Counted from the first letter of the stretch, positions 10,101 through 17,846 are shown. The stretch is 64,000 bases of DNA from Streptomyces roseifaciens (GCF_001445655.1 NZ_LNBE01000002.1:620001-684000); one strand, 5' to 3'. The notes: generated by a model from the sequence alone, not told the origin. Numbers and translations are program-made.

Positions 10101-11445
10101 CACCGTGCACTCCCACGCGAAGAGCACCGGCCGGATCGACCTCGACGCGACGTGGACCGAGTGGCACGACGACGTGACCGAGCCCGCCCCGCAGCAGGTC
10201 ACCGGGCACGCCCACGTGGGCGAGGTCACGGTGGAGCCCTTCGAGGACGACCTGCGGATCGGCGGCTTCCGCCACGAGGTGCGGCACGAGTTCCGCGACA
10301 CCCGGCACCGCAACGTGACCTGCACCCCGACCGCGACCACGCGCTTCCGGGAGTACTTCCACCCGGCGATCACCGACCGGACCGAGCTGATCACCAACCG
10401 GGGTCCGGACAGCCGGGGACCCTCCGGCAACGGCTGGCCGGTGCTCAGCACCCGCCGTCCCGAGCCGCCCGGGGTGAGTCACCTCGTGCCCACCTTCGGC
10501 TGGGAACGCACCGTCGACCGCGTACGGCACCAGGTCACCCAGGTCCGCCGGCACGCCGGGGTCCGCGTGTACCTCAAGCGCCCCTGGTTCTCCTCCGGTG
10601 ACGACGAACTCCTCGCCGTCGTCCTCGACCCGGGCAGCCGGCTGCCGGCCGAACTCGTCACCCGGTGCGGCATCGACCCGGTCTGGGCGGACGACTCCGT
10701 CCTGCCCCGCCTGCGGCCGGGCAACTTCCCGAACGCCGGGCGCACGGCCTCCGGCGTGCTCGCCGAGCGGGTGGGCAATGCCCCGGTGACGGTGCCGCTC
10801 GTGGCATTCGCTCCGGAGTTCGACCGGCCGTCGGGGCTGTGGACCTGCGACATCGACGTGGACCTCGGCGACCTCGCCGACAGCCCCGCCTACTTCCCGT
10901 ACGTGCGACTGGCGCTCGCCCGCTACCAGCCGTGGTCCCTCGACCCGCTGCACCTGTCGAAGGTCGTGCTCTCGGAATTCGTCCAGCTGCTGCCCGACCG
11001 CACGGTCACCGCCGCCATGACGGCGGGGAACCGGTTCCGCATCGAGCTGAGCGGCCCGGCCGCCGCCAACGCGGCCGGTGAGGCGGCCGGGACGGGCTCG
11101 ACGGCGATGGCCGCGAGCCGCCGTGTCCTCGCCACGGTGCAGAAGCGCGGCAGCGGAACCGGCGACCTCGAATGGACGGCCGCCGGCTCTCCTGTCGAAC
11201 TGACCTGCACGGCGCGCGGCACCGGCTTCGTATGGGCCGGCGAGGTCACCCCGCCGGCCACGGCGCTGCTCACCGAATACCGTCTCCTGATCGAGGAGTA
11301 CGAGACCTACCTCACCGACCCGTCCACGGCCACCGGCACGATCACGGCCGGCGGCACCGTACGCCCGGTGGGGCGGCGGCTCGTGCACGCCGATTACTTC
11401 GGCCTGACGGTGACGCTGCTGGGCCGGATCGTCCTCCAGAAATGA
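7117..11445 (+). CDS. Giant protein of unknown function, 1442 aa (second of a pair)
   Basis: I do not recognise this family. The ATG lies 4 nt after the upstream stop, which argues for translational coupling. Visible regions: an N-terminal part to about residue 190, a GTSGTSDTSG linker near 208-228, a Pro-rich linker (eight consecutive prolines near residue 298) and then a long region rich in beta-strand patterns. Recognisable landmarks are SYREDSALLGLAEMYRFYDR, QGVNQLFVHQALFGWHGWSL, EYVIHNADQLLLPYLPDVLA and, near the C-terminus, GTGFVWAGEVTPPATALLTE. No signal peptide, membrane helix, nucleotide-binding loop or protease motif is evident. It is likely a structural or assembly protein partner of the preceding gene product; this is inference from size, coupling and lack of enzyme motifs. 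Confidence 0.85.
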   Translation: MPETIRWTVLPDGPAADGKLRLTVLVSPRLTGGDTLRAFRSFLDWPGTLRACAAALQVEFKGPGGTVAVPTEPQTGRFPPADSALWPQLFGPDTKVSPPGGALAAAPEGPPVLRSFPSRAVHEQIRGLYEAAVTATAERRAFPGSGGSGQAAASAASGPGTGAGAAPAPRGSWDHPEQGDLLDNLTGTILGFSRDVATGYGRLDSLIRGTSGTSDTSGTSDTSGPSDGGDPHAAPAANPYRPLHMDRSSASYREDSALLGLAEMYRFYDRATPARPPAPATGRDGAAADGPADAAPADPPPPPPPPVPPDLDFHAACALLADYPELLRRFGLALDLLVTPPPGLADRWQARVSFTAPHGGLNADESLRPWTALRHVEGRRFEAYAADDGLYGHRMLKLGADEVHTLDLDVDGAAMKYVEFSRVLDQLLTRASDPAKANSGDPTALPALHGAGLTVLYEGRDASLADQMEADARHTAGVGPDGGPVASAVLDAAHLVRGYRVDVGVVDEATGRVVAWFPLCARTGDYAIRRAGLPPVPITAGPDEGHVKATAVTRDKQGVNQLFVHQALFGWHGWSLAAPPPGRTIGADNLPRVPDPEVSDRFPLDVRFRPTAGTLPALRYRRTYRLRARLVDLAGNSLGPGAPAVEGTATDPVTYGRWEPVPPPAIVPRWPFLEGESEPRLVIRSTVDEDGRPMSPLEWAQRRNAEVPDHGPGDPLDGPDRRYRHFDERHVSPPKSALLMAEQHGQYDGAFGPGRPDAVREAYFAAASRESGTYLDTVVRLAENPRVTRDLKARHEIHVVKHNPHDTSSLTGLPVERGSGLKQGEYVIHNADQLLLPYLPDVLARGVSLRGLPGTNAPETYDFTGPWPQARPLRLRIEEGDGPPTPPRGGVVTVFLPKGETVTVRMSCRVDAADLGVFRIWQLLTGSPLWQDPVRLPQQKKDELTAAAAAGENWMITPWVDVTLVHAVERPLEPPALGELSFFREEGKTSAELSGTVHSHAKSTGRIDLDATWTEWHDDVTEPAPQQVTGHAHVGEVTVEPFEDDLRIGGFRHEVRHEFRDTRHRNVTCTPTATTRFREYFHPAITDRTELITNRGPDSRGPSGNGWPVLSTRRPEPPGVSHLVPTFGWERTVDRVRHQVTQVRRHAGVRVYLKRPWFSSGDDELLAVVLDPGSRLPAELVTRCGIDPVWADDSVLPRLRPGNFPNAGRTASGVLAERVGNAPVTVPLVAFAPEFDRPSGLWTCDIDVDLGDLADSPAYFPYVRLALARYQPWSLDPLHLSKVVLSEFVQLLPDRTVTAAMTAGNRFRIELSGPAAANAAGEAAGTGSTAMAASRRVLATVQKRGSGTGDLEWTAAGSPVELTCTARGTGFVWAGEVTPPATALLTEYRLLIEEYETYLTDPSTATGTITAGGTVRPVGRRLVHADYFGLTVTLLGRIVLQK
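7741..7800 (+). repeat. 18-bp tandem repeat in coding sequence
   Basis: The unit GGCACGTCGGACACATCC occurs twice in tandem with flanking partial copies and encodes a Gly-Thr-Ser-Asp-rich linker. It stays in frame, so copy number could vary without disrupting the gene. Confidence 0.7.
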
Positions 11446-11484
11446 GAAAGGAAAGACGTATCCGACCGGCGCCGCTCAATACCT

Positions 11485-11497
11485 CGGGGTTTCCCCG
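11485..11497. terminator. Weak hairpin between convergent genes
   Basis: CGGGG-TTT-CCCCG lies between the end of the second giant gene and the lectin gene on the opposite strand. Only five base pairs form the stem, so this is a weak candidate. Confidence 0.3.
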
Positions 11498-11523
11498 ACC
11501 CGGGGCTTCAATTCCTCGGGGCT

Positions 11524-11967
11524 TTATCCCCAGCGCTGGAGCTTGCCACCGGCATCGATTCCTGCGTAAATGCCGTTGCTGCTGTTCGTGCCCAAGGTCT
11601 TGCCGGTGGCCTTGTTGGTGAGCCGCCAGCCGTTGGAGAGCTTCGTCTCGTACCACTTCTGGTAATTGCTGCCGTCGCACGAGACGGTGCGGAGCTCGCC
11701 CTTGTAGTGCTCAAGGCAATCGCCGTTGTAGCCCCCGGCGCGCAGGACGAAGGAGCCGTCGCTCTTCTTGGTCTCCCACCAGTTCGCGTATCCGGAACCG
11801 CAGTCGCCCACTGCGGCGATGCCGGCGATGTGGGACAGGCACTTGTTCGTGCCCTTGTTCTTCCAGGTGACGCTTCCGTCGGCGAAGGCGTCGCCCGAGC
11901 CGGCGAGGAGCAGAGCGGGCGCGATGACCGCTGCCGCCGCGAGCCTGCCCATCAGGCGCTTCCCCAT
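11524..11967 (-). CDS. Small secreted ricin-type beta-trefoil (lectin-like) protein
   Basis: The 147-residue protein starts with a classical Sec signal peptide (MGKRLMGRLAAAAVIAPALLL, predicted cleavage after Ala29 in AFA-DG). The mature 118 residues resemble one ricin-B domain: repeated W-K/YETK units (NWWETKKSDGSF, QKWYETKLSNGW), paired Cys residues and a terminal LQRWG. It would act outside the cell as a carbohydrate-binding or cell-surface protein; no catalytic domain is attached. It is transcribed toward the giant gene pair and has its own upstream region, so it is not part of their operon. Confidence 0.75.
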   Translation of the reverse strand: MGKRLMGRLAAAAVIAPALLLAGSGDAFADGSVTWKNKGTNKCLSHIAGIAAVGDCGSGYANWWETKKSDGSFVLRAGGYNGDCLEHYKGELRTVSCDGSNYQKWYETKLSNGWRLTNKATGKTLGTNSSNGIYAGIDAGGKLQRWG

Positions 11968-12123
11968 GAAATTCCCCCTGTTGGCGTTGAATCGAAACTG
12001 CTTGTTGCCGCCACCGACCCTACAACGATCAAGATCGCATTGCCACGCGAGCCCGGACCGCCCCAGCGGGCGCCGCAGCGGCCGGGAGAAGCACGGGGAA
12101 TTTCTCGGGCATCGCTGAATATT

Positions 12124-13713
12124 TCATATGGCCCCGGCCAAAGGCGGATTTGGCGCCCAGGTGGTACGCAGCAGCTTCTTGTCGGGCTTGCCGACAGCGG
12201 TGAGCGGAATACGGTCCACGACGTGCACGGCGCTCGGCGCGTACATCGCCCCCTTGCGCTCCGTCACGAAGCCCCGGATCCGCTCGCGCCACGCTTCGCC
12301 CGCCGCGCCGTGCCCCTCCTCCTGCCCGGCCGCAGGGACGATCGCGACGTGGACCTCCTCGCTCTCGTCCGCGCGCCGCACCCCGAACGCCGCGCACTGT
12401 GCGACGGCGGGGTGTTCGAGCAGGAGCTGCTCCAGCTCCGCCGGATAGACGTGCCCGCCGACCACGACGACCATGTCCTTGAGCCGGTCGACGAGATGGA
12501 GGTAGCCGCCGGCGTCGAGGTAGCCGACGTCGCCGGTACGGATCCAGCCGTCGCGCAGCACCTCCGCCGTCAGCTCGGGCTGCTGCCAGTAGCCGCTCAT
12601 CATCATGGGGGTCCGGACGTGGACCTCCCCGGCCTCCCCGGGAGCCACGGGCCTGCCGTGCCCGTCGCGTATCGCGATCTCGACGCCCGGGGCCGCGCGT
12701 CCGGCCGTGGCCCGGCCGCCGCGCCCCGTCACCGTGTGCTCGTGGGGCAGCACCTCGGTGATGTTGCCCGCCTCCGTCTGCCCGTACCAGCCGTGGAGCA
12801 CCGGCCCGAACGCCTCGGCCGCGCTGCGCAGCCGCCGGGCCGAGACGGCGGTTCCGCCGTAGGCGATGCGGCGCAGCGCGGACACGTCGGTGTGCGGCAG
12901 GTCCGGGTGGTCCAGCAGCTCGTACAGCAGGGGCGGCAGCAGCCACACGTCGGTGATGCGCTCGCGCGCGAGGGCGGCCAGCACGGCCCCGGCGTCGAAG
13001 GCGGGCTGCAGGACCACGGCGCCCCCTGCGAGGAGCGTGATGTCGGCGACGATGCCGGCCATGTGCGCGAGCGGGATGCAGGCGAGGAAGCGGGGCTGCG
13101 ACCCGGACGGGATCCTGCCGGCGTGCAGGGCCAGCATCTGCCGGTACGGGCCGTGGGCCATCCGGACGCCCTTGGGCATCCCCGTGGTGCCTCCGGTGAA
13201 GCGGATGCACCAGTCGTCCCCGGCGCGCGCCGCACCCGCCACCGGCCGCGGGGCACGGAGGGCCGCGCGGGCCAGGAGGTCCTCGCCGAAGGGGGCGGGG
13301 CCGAGAGCGAGCACGGCGGGGACCGGGGCCCGGGCGAGCAGCGCCTCGGCGGCCTCCCGAGCGGCGGGGACGGCGAGCAGCATCGAGGCCCCGACGCCGG
13401 TCACGATCTGCGCCTGCACCTCCGGGGCCGTGCCCTCGGTGAGGAAGACCACGCGGGCGCCCAGGAGGTTCGCCGCGTAGCGGGCGAGGAGCGCCTCGGG
13501 CTGGTTGCCGGTGAGGAGCACGACGGTGCTGCCGCGGCCGATGCCGCGCGCCGCCAGCTCCGCGGCCGCGCGGCGGACGTCGTCGCACAGCTCCCCGGCC
13601 GGGACGGTACGGCCCTCCGCGGTGATCAGCGCGGGTTGCCCGGGGGAGCGCGAGAGGACGTTCAGGATGGTCTCGGCGTAACTCTCGTACGGCGGGGGCG
13701 GGTTGTCGGTCAT
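12124..13713 (-). CDS. AMP-binding acyl-CoA synthetase (ANL superfamily)
   Basis: The 529-residue enzyme activates a carboxylic acid as acyl-AMP and transfers it to CoA or a carrier thiol. Motifs in order: RFTGGTTGMPKGV (P-loop-like phosphate motif, near residue 185), GWYGQTEAGN (A5), the adenine-ribose binding GWIRTGDVGYLD (A7), DRLKDMVVVVGGHVYPAE (A8 hinge) and the C-terminal catalytic lysine in GKPDKKLL (A10). All expected residues are present and the length is normal. It is divergent from a LysR regulator with a 119-bp shared region, and probably under its control. The acid substrate cannot be read from sequence. GAAAGAGG upstream of ATG 13713 serves as ribosome site. Confidence 0.87.
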   Translation of the reverse strand: MTDNPPPPYESYAETILNVLSRSPGQPALITAEGRTVPAGELCDDVRRAAAELAARGIGRGSTVVLLTGNQPEALLARYAANLLGARVVFLTEGTAPEVQAQIVTGVGASMLLAVPAAREAAEALLARAPVPAVLALGPAPFGEDLLARAALRAPRPVAGAARAGDDWCIRFTGGTTGMPKGVRMAHGPYRQMLALHAGRIPSGSQPRFLACIPLAHMAGIVADITLLAGGAVVLQPAFDAGAVLAALARERITDVWLLPPLLYELLDHPDLPHTDVSALRRIAYGGTAVSARRLRSAAEAFGPVLHGWYGQTEAGNITEVLPHEHTVTGRGGRATAGRAAPGVEIAIRDGHGRPVAPGEAGEVHVRTPMMMSGYWQQPELTAEVLRDGWIRTGDVGYLDAGGYLHLVDRLKDMVVVVGGHVYPAELEQLLLEHPAVAQCAAFGVRRADESEEVHVAIVPAAGQEEGHGAAGEAWRERIRGFVTERKGAMYAPSAVHVVDRIPLTAVGKPDKKLLRTTWAPNPPLAGAI

Positions 13714-13790
13714 GGGCCGGGCCTCTTTCGGAGTGAGGGGGATGCCCGGAGGCTACGGGCGCGGCGCTCATGCAGTCCAAGACCAAACCG

Positions 13791-13806
13791 GGCATGTAAA
13801 GATGCC
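13791..13806. promoter_or_regulatory. Candidate LysR operator in divergent promoter region
   Basis: GGCAT (13791-13795) and ATGCC (13802-13806) form a perfect inverted repeat with a 6-nt spacer in the 119 bp between the ligase and LysR genes. A further GATGCC half-site lies at 13741. LysR proteins normally bind such dyads and autoregulate. Confidence 0.45.
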
Positions 13807-13832
13807 TGGAGAGTTATAAGGGGGGCGAACGG

Positions 13833-14726
13833 ATGGACCTGCTGTCACTGCGCTGCTTCCAGGTCGTTGCGCGCCATGAGCACATCAGCCGGGCGGCTGC
13901 GGAGCTGCACGTCGCCCAGCCCTCGGTGAGCCGGACCATCGCACGGCTGGAAGCGGAGCTGGGCGTCCCGCTCTTCGACCGCCGCGGCCGCCGCATCCGC
14001 CTCAACCAGCACGGCGCCGCCTTCCTGCGCCGGGTCGACCGGGCGCTCGGCGAACTCGAGGACGGACGCCGCGAACTGGCCGACGCCGCCGGAGGCGAAG
14101 GCGGCACCGTGACGGTCGCCGCCGAAACGCTGCTGACCCTCGCCGGGCTGCTCGCAGGCTTCCGCGCGGCCCACCCGGGCGTGGAAGTCCGGCTGTACCA
14201 GGCGACCGCGGACGCGATGGCGGACCGGCTCCGCACGCGCGAAGTGGACTTCGGCCTGGTGTCCCAGCCGCTCGCGGGCCCGGCGCTGACCTCCGTCGAA
14301 CTCCTCCGGGAGGACGTGCTGCTCGCCGTGCCCGCCGGGCACCGGCTGGCCGGGAAGGAAGGCGTCGACCTCGCCGCGCTGGACGGGGAGCCGTTCATCA
14401 CGCCCAGCCCGGGGCACTGGCAACGCATCCTCGCCGACCGGCTGTTCGCCCGGGCGGGGGTCCGCCCCGCGATCGTCTGCGAAGGGAACGAGCCGGGCGC
14501 GATCCTGGACCTCGTCGGTGCGGGGCTGGGGGTCGCCCTGCTCCCGGCCATGGCACGCGACACCGGCGGCCGCGGGACGGTCGCCTGGGCGCGGCTCGCC
14601 GCGCCCGACTGCCACCGGGTGCTGTGGCTCGCCCGGCACGAGGACGCCTACCCGACCGCCGCGTCCCGCCGCTTCGGCGACTTCGCCGTCGAGCACTTCG
14701 CGGCGGCGTGCCGGTCTCGAACGTAA
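13833..14726 (+). CDS. LysR-family transcriptional regulator
   Basis: The 297-residue protein has the LysR N-terminal winged helix-turn-helix (LRCFQVVARHEHISRAAAEL, then PSVSRTIARLEAELGVPLFDR, residues 5-52) and a co-inducer binding domain from about residue 90 (TVTVAAETLLTLAGLLAGFR). ATG 13833 follows AAGGGGGGCGA. It is divergent from the acyl-CoA synthetase, the usual arrangement for a LysR regulator and its target. It likely responds to the acid or CoA ester handled by that enzyme, which is inference. Confidence 0.9.
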   Translation: MDLLSLRCFQVVARHEHISRAAAELHVAQPSVSRTIARLEAELGVPLFDRRGRRIRLNQHGAAFLRRVDRALGELEDGRRELADAAGGEGGTVTVAAETLLTLAGLLAGFRAAHPGVEVRLYQATADAMADRLRTREVDFGLVSQPLAGPALTSVELLREDVLLAVPAGHRLAGKEGVDLAALDGEPFITPSPGHWQRILADRLFARAGVRPAIVCEGNEPGAILDLVGAGLGVALLPAMARDTGGRGTVAWARLAAPDCHRVLWLARHEDAYPTAASRRFGDFAVEHFAAACRSRT

Positions 14727-14769
14727 GATCAACGACGTTGAGAAACAGACCGAGGGGTAGGGAAACGGG

Positions 14770-15480
14770 ATGGACGTCGACGCCGTCGCCTTCGACGTGT
14801 TCGGGACGCTGACCGACTGGCGCTCCGGCGTGGCCGCCGAACTGGCCCGCGTCGGCGCCCGCACCGGTCTGCAGGCCGACTGGCCCGCCGTCGCGGACGC
14901 CTGGCGCCGCCGCTACCGGCCGATCCTGGACAGGGTCGTGGGCGGAGGCATGCCCTGGCAGCCGCTCGACGAACTCCACCGGCTCATGCTCGACGACCTG
15001 GTGACCGAGTACGGGCTCGACGCCCTCGGCGACGCCGAACGCGAGGAACTCGTCCGGGCGTGGCACCGGCTGCGCGCCTGGCCCGACGCCGCGCCCGGCC
15101 TGGAACTGCTGCACGGCAGCCCGCTGGTCACCGCGACACTGTCCAACGGAGGACTCGGCGCCGTGACGCGCCTCACCAAACAGGCAGGGCTCCGCTTCGA
15201 CTGCATCCTGTCGGCCGAACTGGCCCGCTCCTACAAGCCGGACCCGCAGGTCTACCTCATGGCCGCACGGCTGCTGGGCGTGGAGCCCCGGCGCCTGCTG
15301 ATGGCGGCCTGTCACCCCGACGACCTGGAAGCGGCGGCCGCGGCCGGCCTCCGCACCGCCTTCATCCCCCGCCCCCTGGAATGGGGCCCGGACTCCACCG
15401 CCGCCGCTGCCCCTGCCGGCGTCGACCTCGTCGCCGACGACGTGCCCGCTTTGGCCCGCGCCCTGACGCGGACGAAGTGA
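14770..15480 (+). CDS. Haloacid dehalogenase, type II (HAD superfamily)
   Basis: The 236-residue enzyme has the full L-2-haloacid dehalogenase signature: nucleophile Asp9 in AFDVFGTLTDW, TLSNGG (motif II Ser/Asn), Lys in SYKPDPQVY (motif III) and ACHPDDLEAA (motif IV). The alpha-helical cap lies between about residues 15 and 100. It hydrolyses 2-haloacids or is a related HAD phosphatase-like enzyme; a physiological haloacid is not implied by the neighbourhood. It begins 43 nt after LysR and could be read from the same transcript. Confidence 0.85.
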   Translation: MDVDAVAFDVFGTLTDWRSGVAAELARVGARTGLQADWPAVADAWRRRYRPILDRVVGGGMPWQPLDELHRLMLDDLVTEYGLDALGDAEREELVRAWHRLRAWPDAAPGLELLHGSPLVTATLSNGGLGAVTRLTKQAGLRFDCILSAELARSYKPDPQVYLMAARLLGVEPRRLLMAACHPDDLEAAAAAGLRTAFIPRPLEWGPDSTAAAAPAGVDLVADDVPALARALTRTK

Positions 15481-15529
15481 CCCCGAGGGCTCTCCGATCC
15501 GCGTGTGACGGGCCTCACGTCCTGTCGGC

Positions 15530-15568
15530 TTGACCTTCACATATGTGTGAGGGTTTCAGGATCACGGC
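15530..15568 (+). promoter_or_regulatory. MerR-type promoter and operator of the MFS gene
   Basis: TTGACC (15530-15535) and CAGGAT (15557-15562) are separated by an overlong spacer of 21 nt. That spacer holds the dyad TCACA-TATG-TGTGA (15537-15550). CAGGAT ends 6 nt before ATG 15569 and no Shine-Dalgarno sequence is present, so the mRNA is probably leaderless. Overlong spacers with a central dyad are typical of promoters that MerR proteins activate by twisting DNA. Confidence 0.6.
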
Positions 15569-16876
15569 ATGTCGATAAGCAAAACGGAGCCGTCCGTTGA
15601 ATCCGTAGCCGGTGTCGTCCAGGAGAAGCAGGAGAGGAAGGAGTCCCGGGGAGGGGCCGAGGGGCCGAAGGGGAAGCGTAAGGGGGAGCCGAAGCGGGAG
15701 CGCAAGGAGGAGAAGCTTCCGCTGATGGCGCTGCTGGCGCTGGCCACGGCCGTGTTCATCACGAGCCTGACGGAGACGCTGCCCGCGGGCGTGCTGCCCG
15801 CGATGAGCGGTGACCTGGGGGTGAGCGAGTCCGCCGCCGGCCAGACGGTCACGATCTACGCGATCGGCACGGCCCTCACGGCGATCCCGCTGACCGCGGC
15901 CACCGCCGGGTGGCGGCGCAAGGCCCTGCTGCTGACGGCGATGGGCGCCTTCGCCGTCGCCAACACGGTCACAGCGGTCTCGGCGAACTACCCCCTGACC
16001 ATGGTGGCCCGGTTCGTGGCCGGTGTGGCGGCGGGCCTGGCCTGGGCGCTGCTGGCCGGCTACGCGCGCCGCATGGCGCCGGTCCCCCTGCAGGGCAAGG
16101 CGATCGCGATCGTGATGACCGGCATCCCGCTCGCCCTCTCGCTGGGCGTGCCCGCGGGCACGTTCCTGGGCAAGGCGCTGAGCTGGCAAGTGGCGTTCCT
16201 GGTCATGACGGGTCTCACGCTCGTCGTCATCGCGTGGATCGTGGCGACGGTGCCCGACCACCCGGGGCAGAAGCGCGGCGAGCGCGAGCCGATCCTGCGG
16301 GCCCTGAAGGTGCCCGGCGTGGCGCCGGTCCTCTTCGTCGTGACCGTCTTCGTGCTGGCCCACACCATCCTCTACACCTACATCGCCACCTTCCTCGACC
16401 GGCTCGGCATGGGCGGCTCGACGGACCTGGTCCTGCTGGTCTTCGGTGTGGCTTCCCTGCTCAGCATCTGGATCGTCGGTGCCCGGATTCACCGCCGGCT
16501 GCGTTCGCTGACGGTTCTCAGCGCGCTGCTGGTCGCCGCCGCTGCGGCCATCCTGGCCGGGCTCTCCGACAGCCCCGCGCTGGTCTACGTGGCGGCGGCG
16601 CTGTGGGGCCTGGGCTGGGGAGGCGCTCCGACGCTCCTGCAGACCGCCGTGGGCGACGCGGGCGGCGAGCAGGCCGACGCGGCGCAGGCCATGCTCGTCA
16701 CCCTGTGGAACGTGGCCATGGCCGGCGGTGGAGTCGTCGGCGGCGTCCTCCTCGGGCTGTGGGGCACCACCTCGTTCCCCTGGAGCGTGCTGGTGCTGCT
16801 GGTGCCGGTCCTGGCCGTCGTGCTCGCCGCCCGGGCGCACGGCTTCCCCGCCGAACGCGCGAGTGCGAATTCGTGA
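15569..16876 (+). CDS. MFS transporter (drug/sugar exporter type, 12 membrane helices)
   Basis: The 435-residue protein has a charged 55-residue N-terminal extension (EKQERKESRGGAEGPKGKRK) followed by about 12 hydrophobic segments. The first, LMALLALATAVFITSLTETL, is close to the DHA1/Cmx-AraJ type, and the motif A-like loop is RRKALLLTAMGAFAVAN. It is probably an inner-membrane proton-driven exporter of a small toxic or signal compound. Its promoter carries a dyad also found before the MerR gene at 17029, so it is the likely MerR target. The unusually basic N-terminus may be cytoplasmic and interact with lipid heads. Confidence 0.88.
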   Translation: MSISKTEPSVESVAGVVQEKQERKESRGGAEGPKGKRKGEPKRERKEEKLPLMALLALATAVFITSLTETLPAGVLPAMSGDLGVSESAAGQTVTIYAIGTALTAIPLTAATAGWRRKALLLTAMGAFAVANTVTAVSANYPLTMVARFVAGVAAGLAWALLAGYARRMAPVPLQGKAIAIVMTGIPLALSLGVPAGTFLGKALSWQVAFLVMTGLTLVVIAWIVATVPDHPGQKRGEREPILRALKVPGVAPVLFVVTVFVLAHTILYTYIATFLDRLGMGGSTDLVLLVFGVASLLSIWIVGARIHRRLRSLTVLSALLVAAAAAILAGLSDSPALVYVAAALWGLGWGGAPTLLQTAVGDAGGEQADAAQAMLVTLWNVAMAGGGVVGGVLLGLWGTTSFPWSVLVLLVPVLAVVLAARAHGFPAERASANS

Positions 16877-16901
16877 ACGCCCATGTGGCACATGAGCCTT
16901 A

Positions 16902-16928
16902 CCCCCGGGGGGAAACAGCCCCCGGGGG
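16902..16928 (+). terminator. Terminator after the MFS gene
   Basis: Two copies of CCCCCGGGGG separated by GAAACAG make a 10-bp perfect stem 26 nt after the stop codon. It should isolate the MFS transcript from the MerR gene. Confidence 0.75.
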
Positions 16929-16982
16929 CGGCCGTGTGACAGGAGCGCACCGCTCCGCGACCCGGTGTGTATGCTCGAACGA

Positions 16983-16996
16983 TCACACGTATGTCA
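16983..16996. promoter_or_regulatory. Second copy of the MerR-type operator
   Basis: TCACACGTATGTCA matches the reverse complement of the operator at 15537-15550 at 12 of 14 positions and lies 33 nt before the MerR start codon. This suggests autoregulation and links MerR to the MFS gene. Confidence 0.55.
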
Positions 16997-17028
16997 AGGG
17001 CCGACACGGCGGACTGCGAGGGCGGATC

Positions 17029-17409
17029 ATGCGGATCGGGGAGCTGTCGGAGCGCACCGGCACGTCCCGCCGGTTGCTGCGCTACTACGAGGAGCAGGGG
17101 CTGATCGTCTCCCAGCGCTCCCCGAACGGCTACCGCCACTACGACGAGCGCTTCGTGGACCGCATCCTGCAGATCAGGGGGCTGCTCGACGCCGGGCTGC
17201 CCACGCGCATCATCAAGCAGATCCTTCCGTGCCTGGACAAGCCCCGCGTCATCCACTTCCCCGACGCGACGCCGGAGATGCTCAGCACCCTCGAACTCGA
17301 ACGCGACCGCATGACCGAGCGCATCGAGTGCCTGATCCGCAACAGGGACGCCGTGTCCGAATACCTGGACACCGTGCGCACCAACCGCCGGCCGGAGGTG
17401 GCGGCGTGA
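17029..17409 (+). CDS. MerR-family transcriptional regulator
   Basis: The 126-residue regulator has the MerR DNA-binding domain at the N-terminus (MRIGELSERTGTSRRLLRYY, then EEQGLIVSQRSPNGYRHYDE) and a dimerising coiled coil at about residues 80-115 (STLELERDRMTERIECLIR). There is no large effector domain. Cys67 in LPCLD and Cys96 are present, but there is no metal-binding loop typical of MerR/CueR. ATG 17029 follows GAGGG. The stop overlaps the next gene by GTGA. The shared operator suggests control of the upstream MFS exporter. Confidence 0.9.
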   Translation: MRIGELSERTGTSRRLLRYYEEQGLIVSQRSPNGYRHYDERFVDRILQIRGLLDAGLPTRIIKQILPCLDKPRVIHFPDATPEMLSTLELERDRMTERIECLIRNRDAVSEYLDTVRTNRRPEVAA

Positions 17410-17846
17410 CGGACGGGGCCGGGACGTGGACGCCGGGGGAGCCCGGCGTTCTGCAACTGCCCTCCGGACGCCTCGTCAGGGGCCGTGGACTGCGCAGGCC
17501 CCTGCCCGCCGGCCCGGCGCCCTCCTTCGCCGTGCACCTGCTCGGAAAGCAGCCTCCCGAAGTTCCGTGGGAGGCCCGCTGGCTGCCCTGGCCGGACTTC
17601 CGGCTGCCCCGCAGCGCCGCGGACGCCCGTGCTGCCTTCCACGAGGCGTGGAAGCGATCCGCGGCCGAACGCGTCGAGATCGCCTGCGGCGGCGGCCGGG
17701 GCCGGACCGGCACGGCGCTGGCCTGTCTCGCCGTCCTCGACGGGGTCCCCGCCGACAGCGCCGTGGACTTCGTACGCCGCCACTACGACCGGCACGCCGT
17801 CGAAACCCCCTGGCAGAAGCGCTACGTCCGCCGCTTCACCGCCTGA
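17406..17846 (+). CDS. Protein-tyrosine-phosphatase-like protein
   Basis: The 146-residue protein has the CX5R phosphate loop as CGGGRGRTG (Cys94, Arg100) and an upstream WPDF (Asp64) that matches the WPD general-acid loop. It is therefore a compact cysteine-based phosphatase acting on phosphotyrosine or a small phosphate ester. Its GTG start overlaps the MerR stop (GTGA), so translation is coupled to the regulator. Such coupling suggests a role in the same response, but the substrate is unknown. Confidence 0.8.
   Translation: MTDGAGTWTPGEPGVLQLPSGRLVRGRGLRRPLPAGPAPSFAVHLLGKQPPEVPWEARWLPWPDFRLPRSAADARAAFHEAWKRSAAERVEIACGGGRGRTGTALACLAVLDGVPADSAVDFVRRHYDRHAVETPWQKRYVRRFTA

Noticed and set aside
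3934..11388. A 2484-codon open frame on the minus strand opposite the giant gene pair
   Set aside because: It has no start signal, is dominated by Arg/Gly/Ala from reversed GC-rich codons and runs against two frames with normal codon bias. It is an antisense artefact of high GC.
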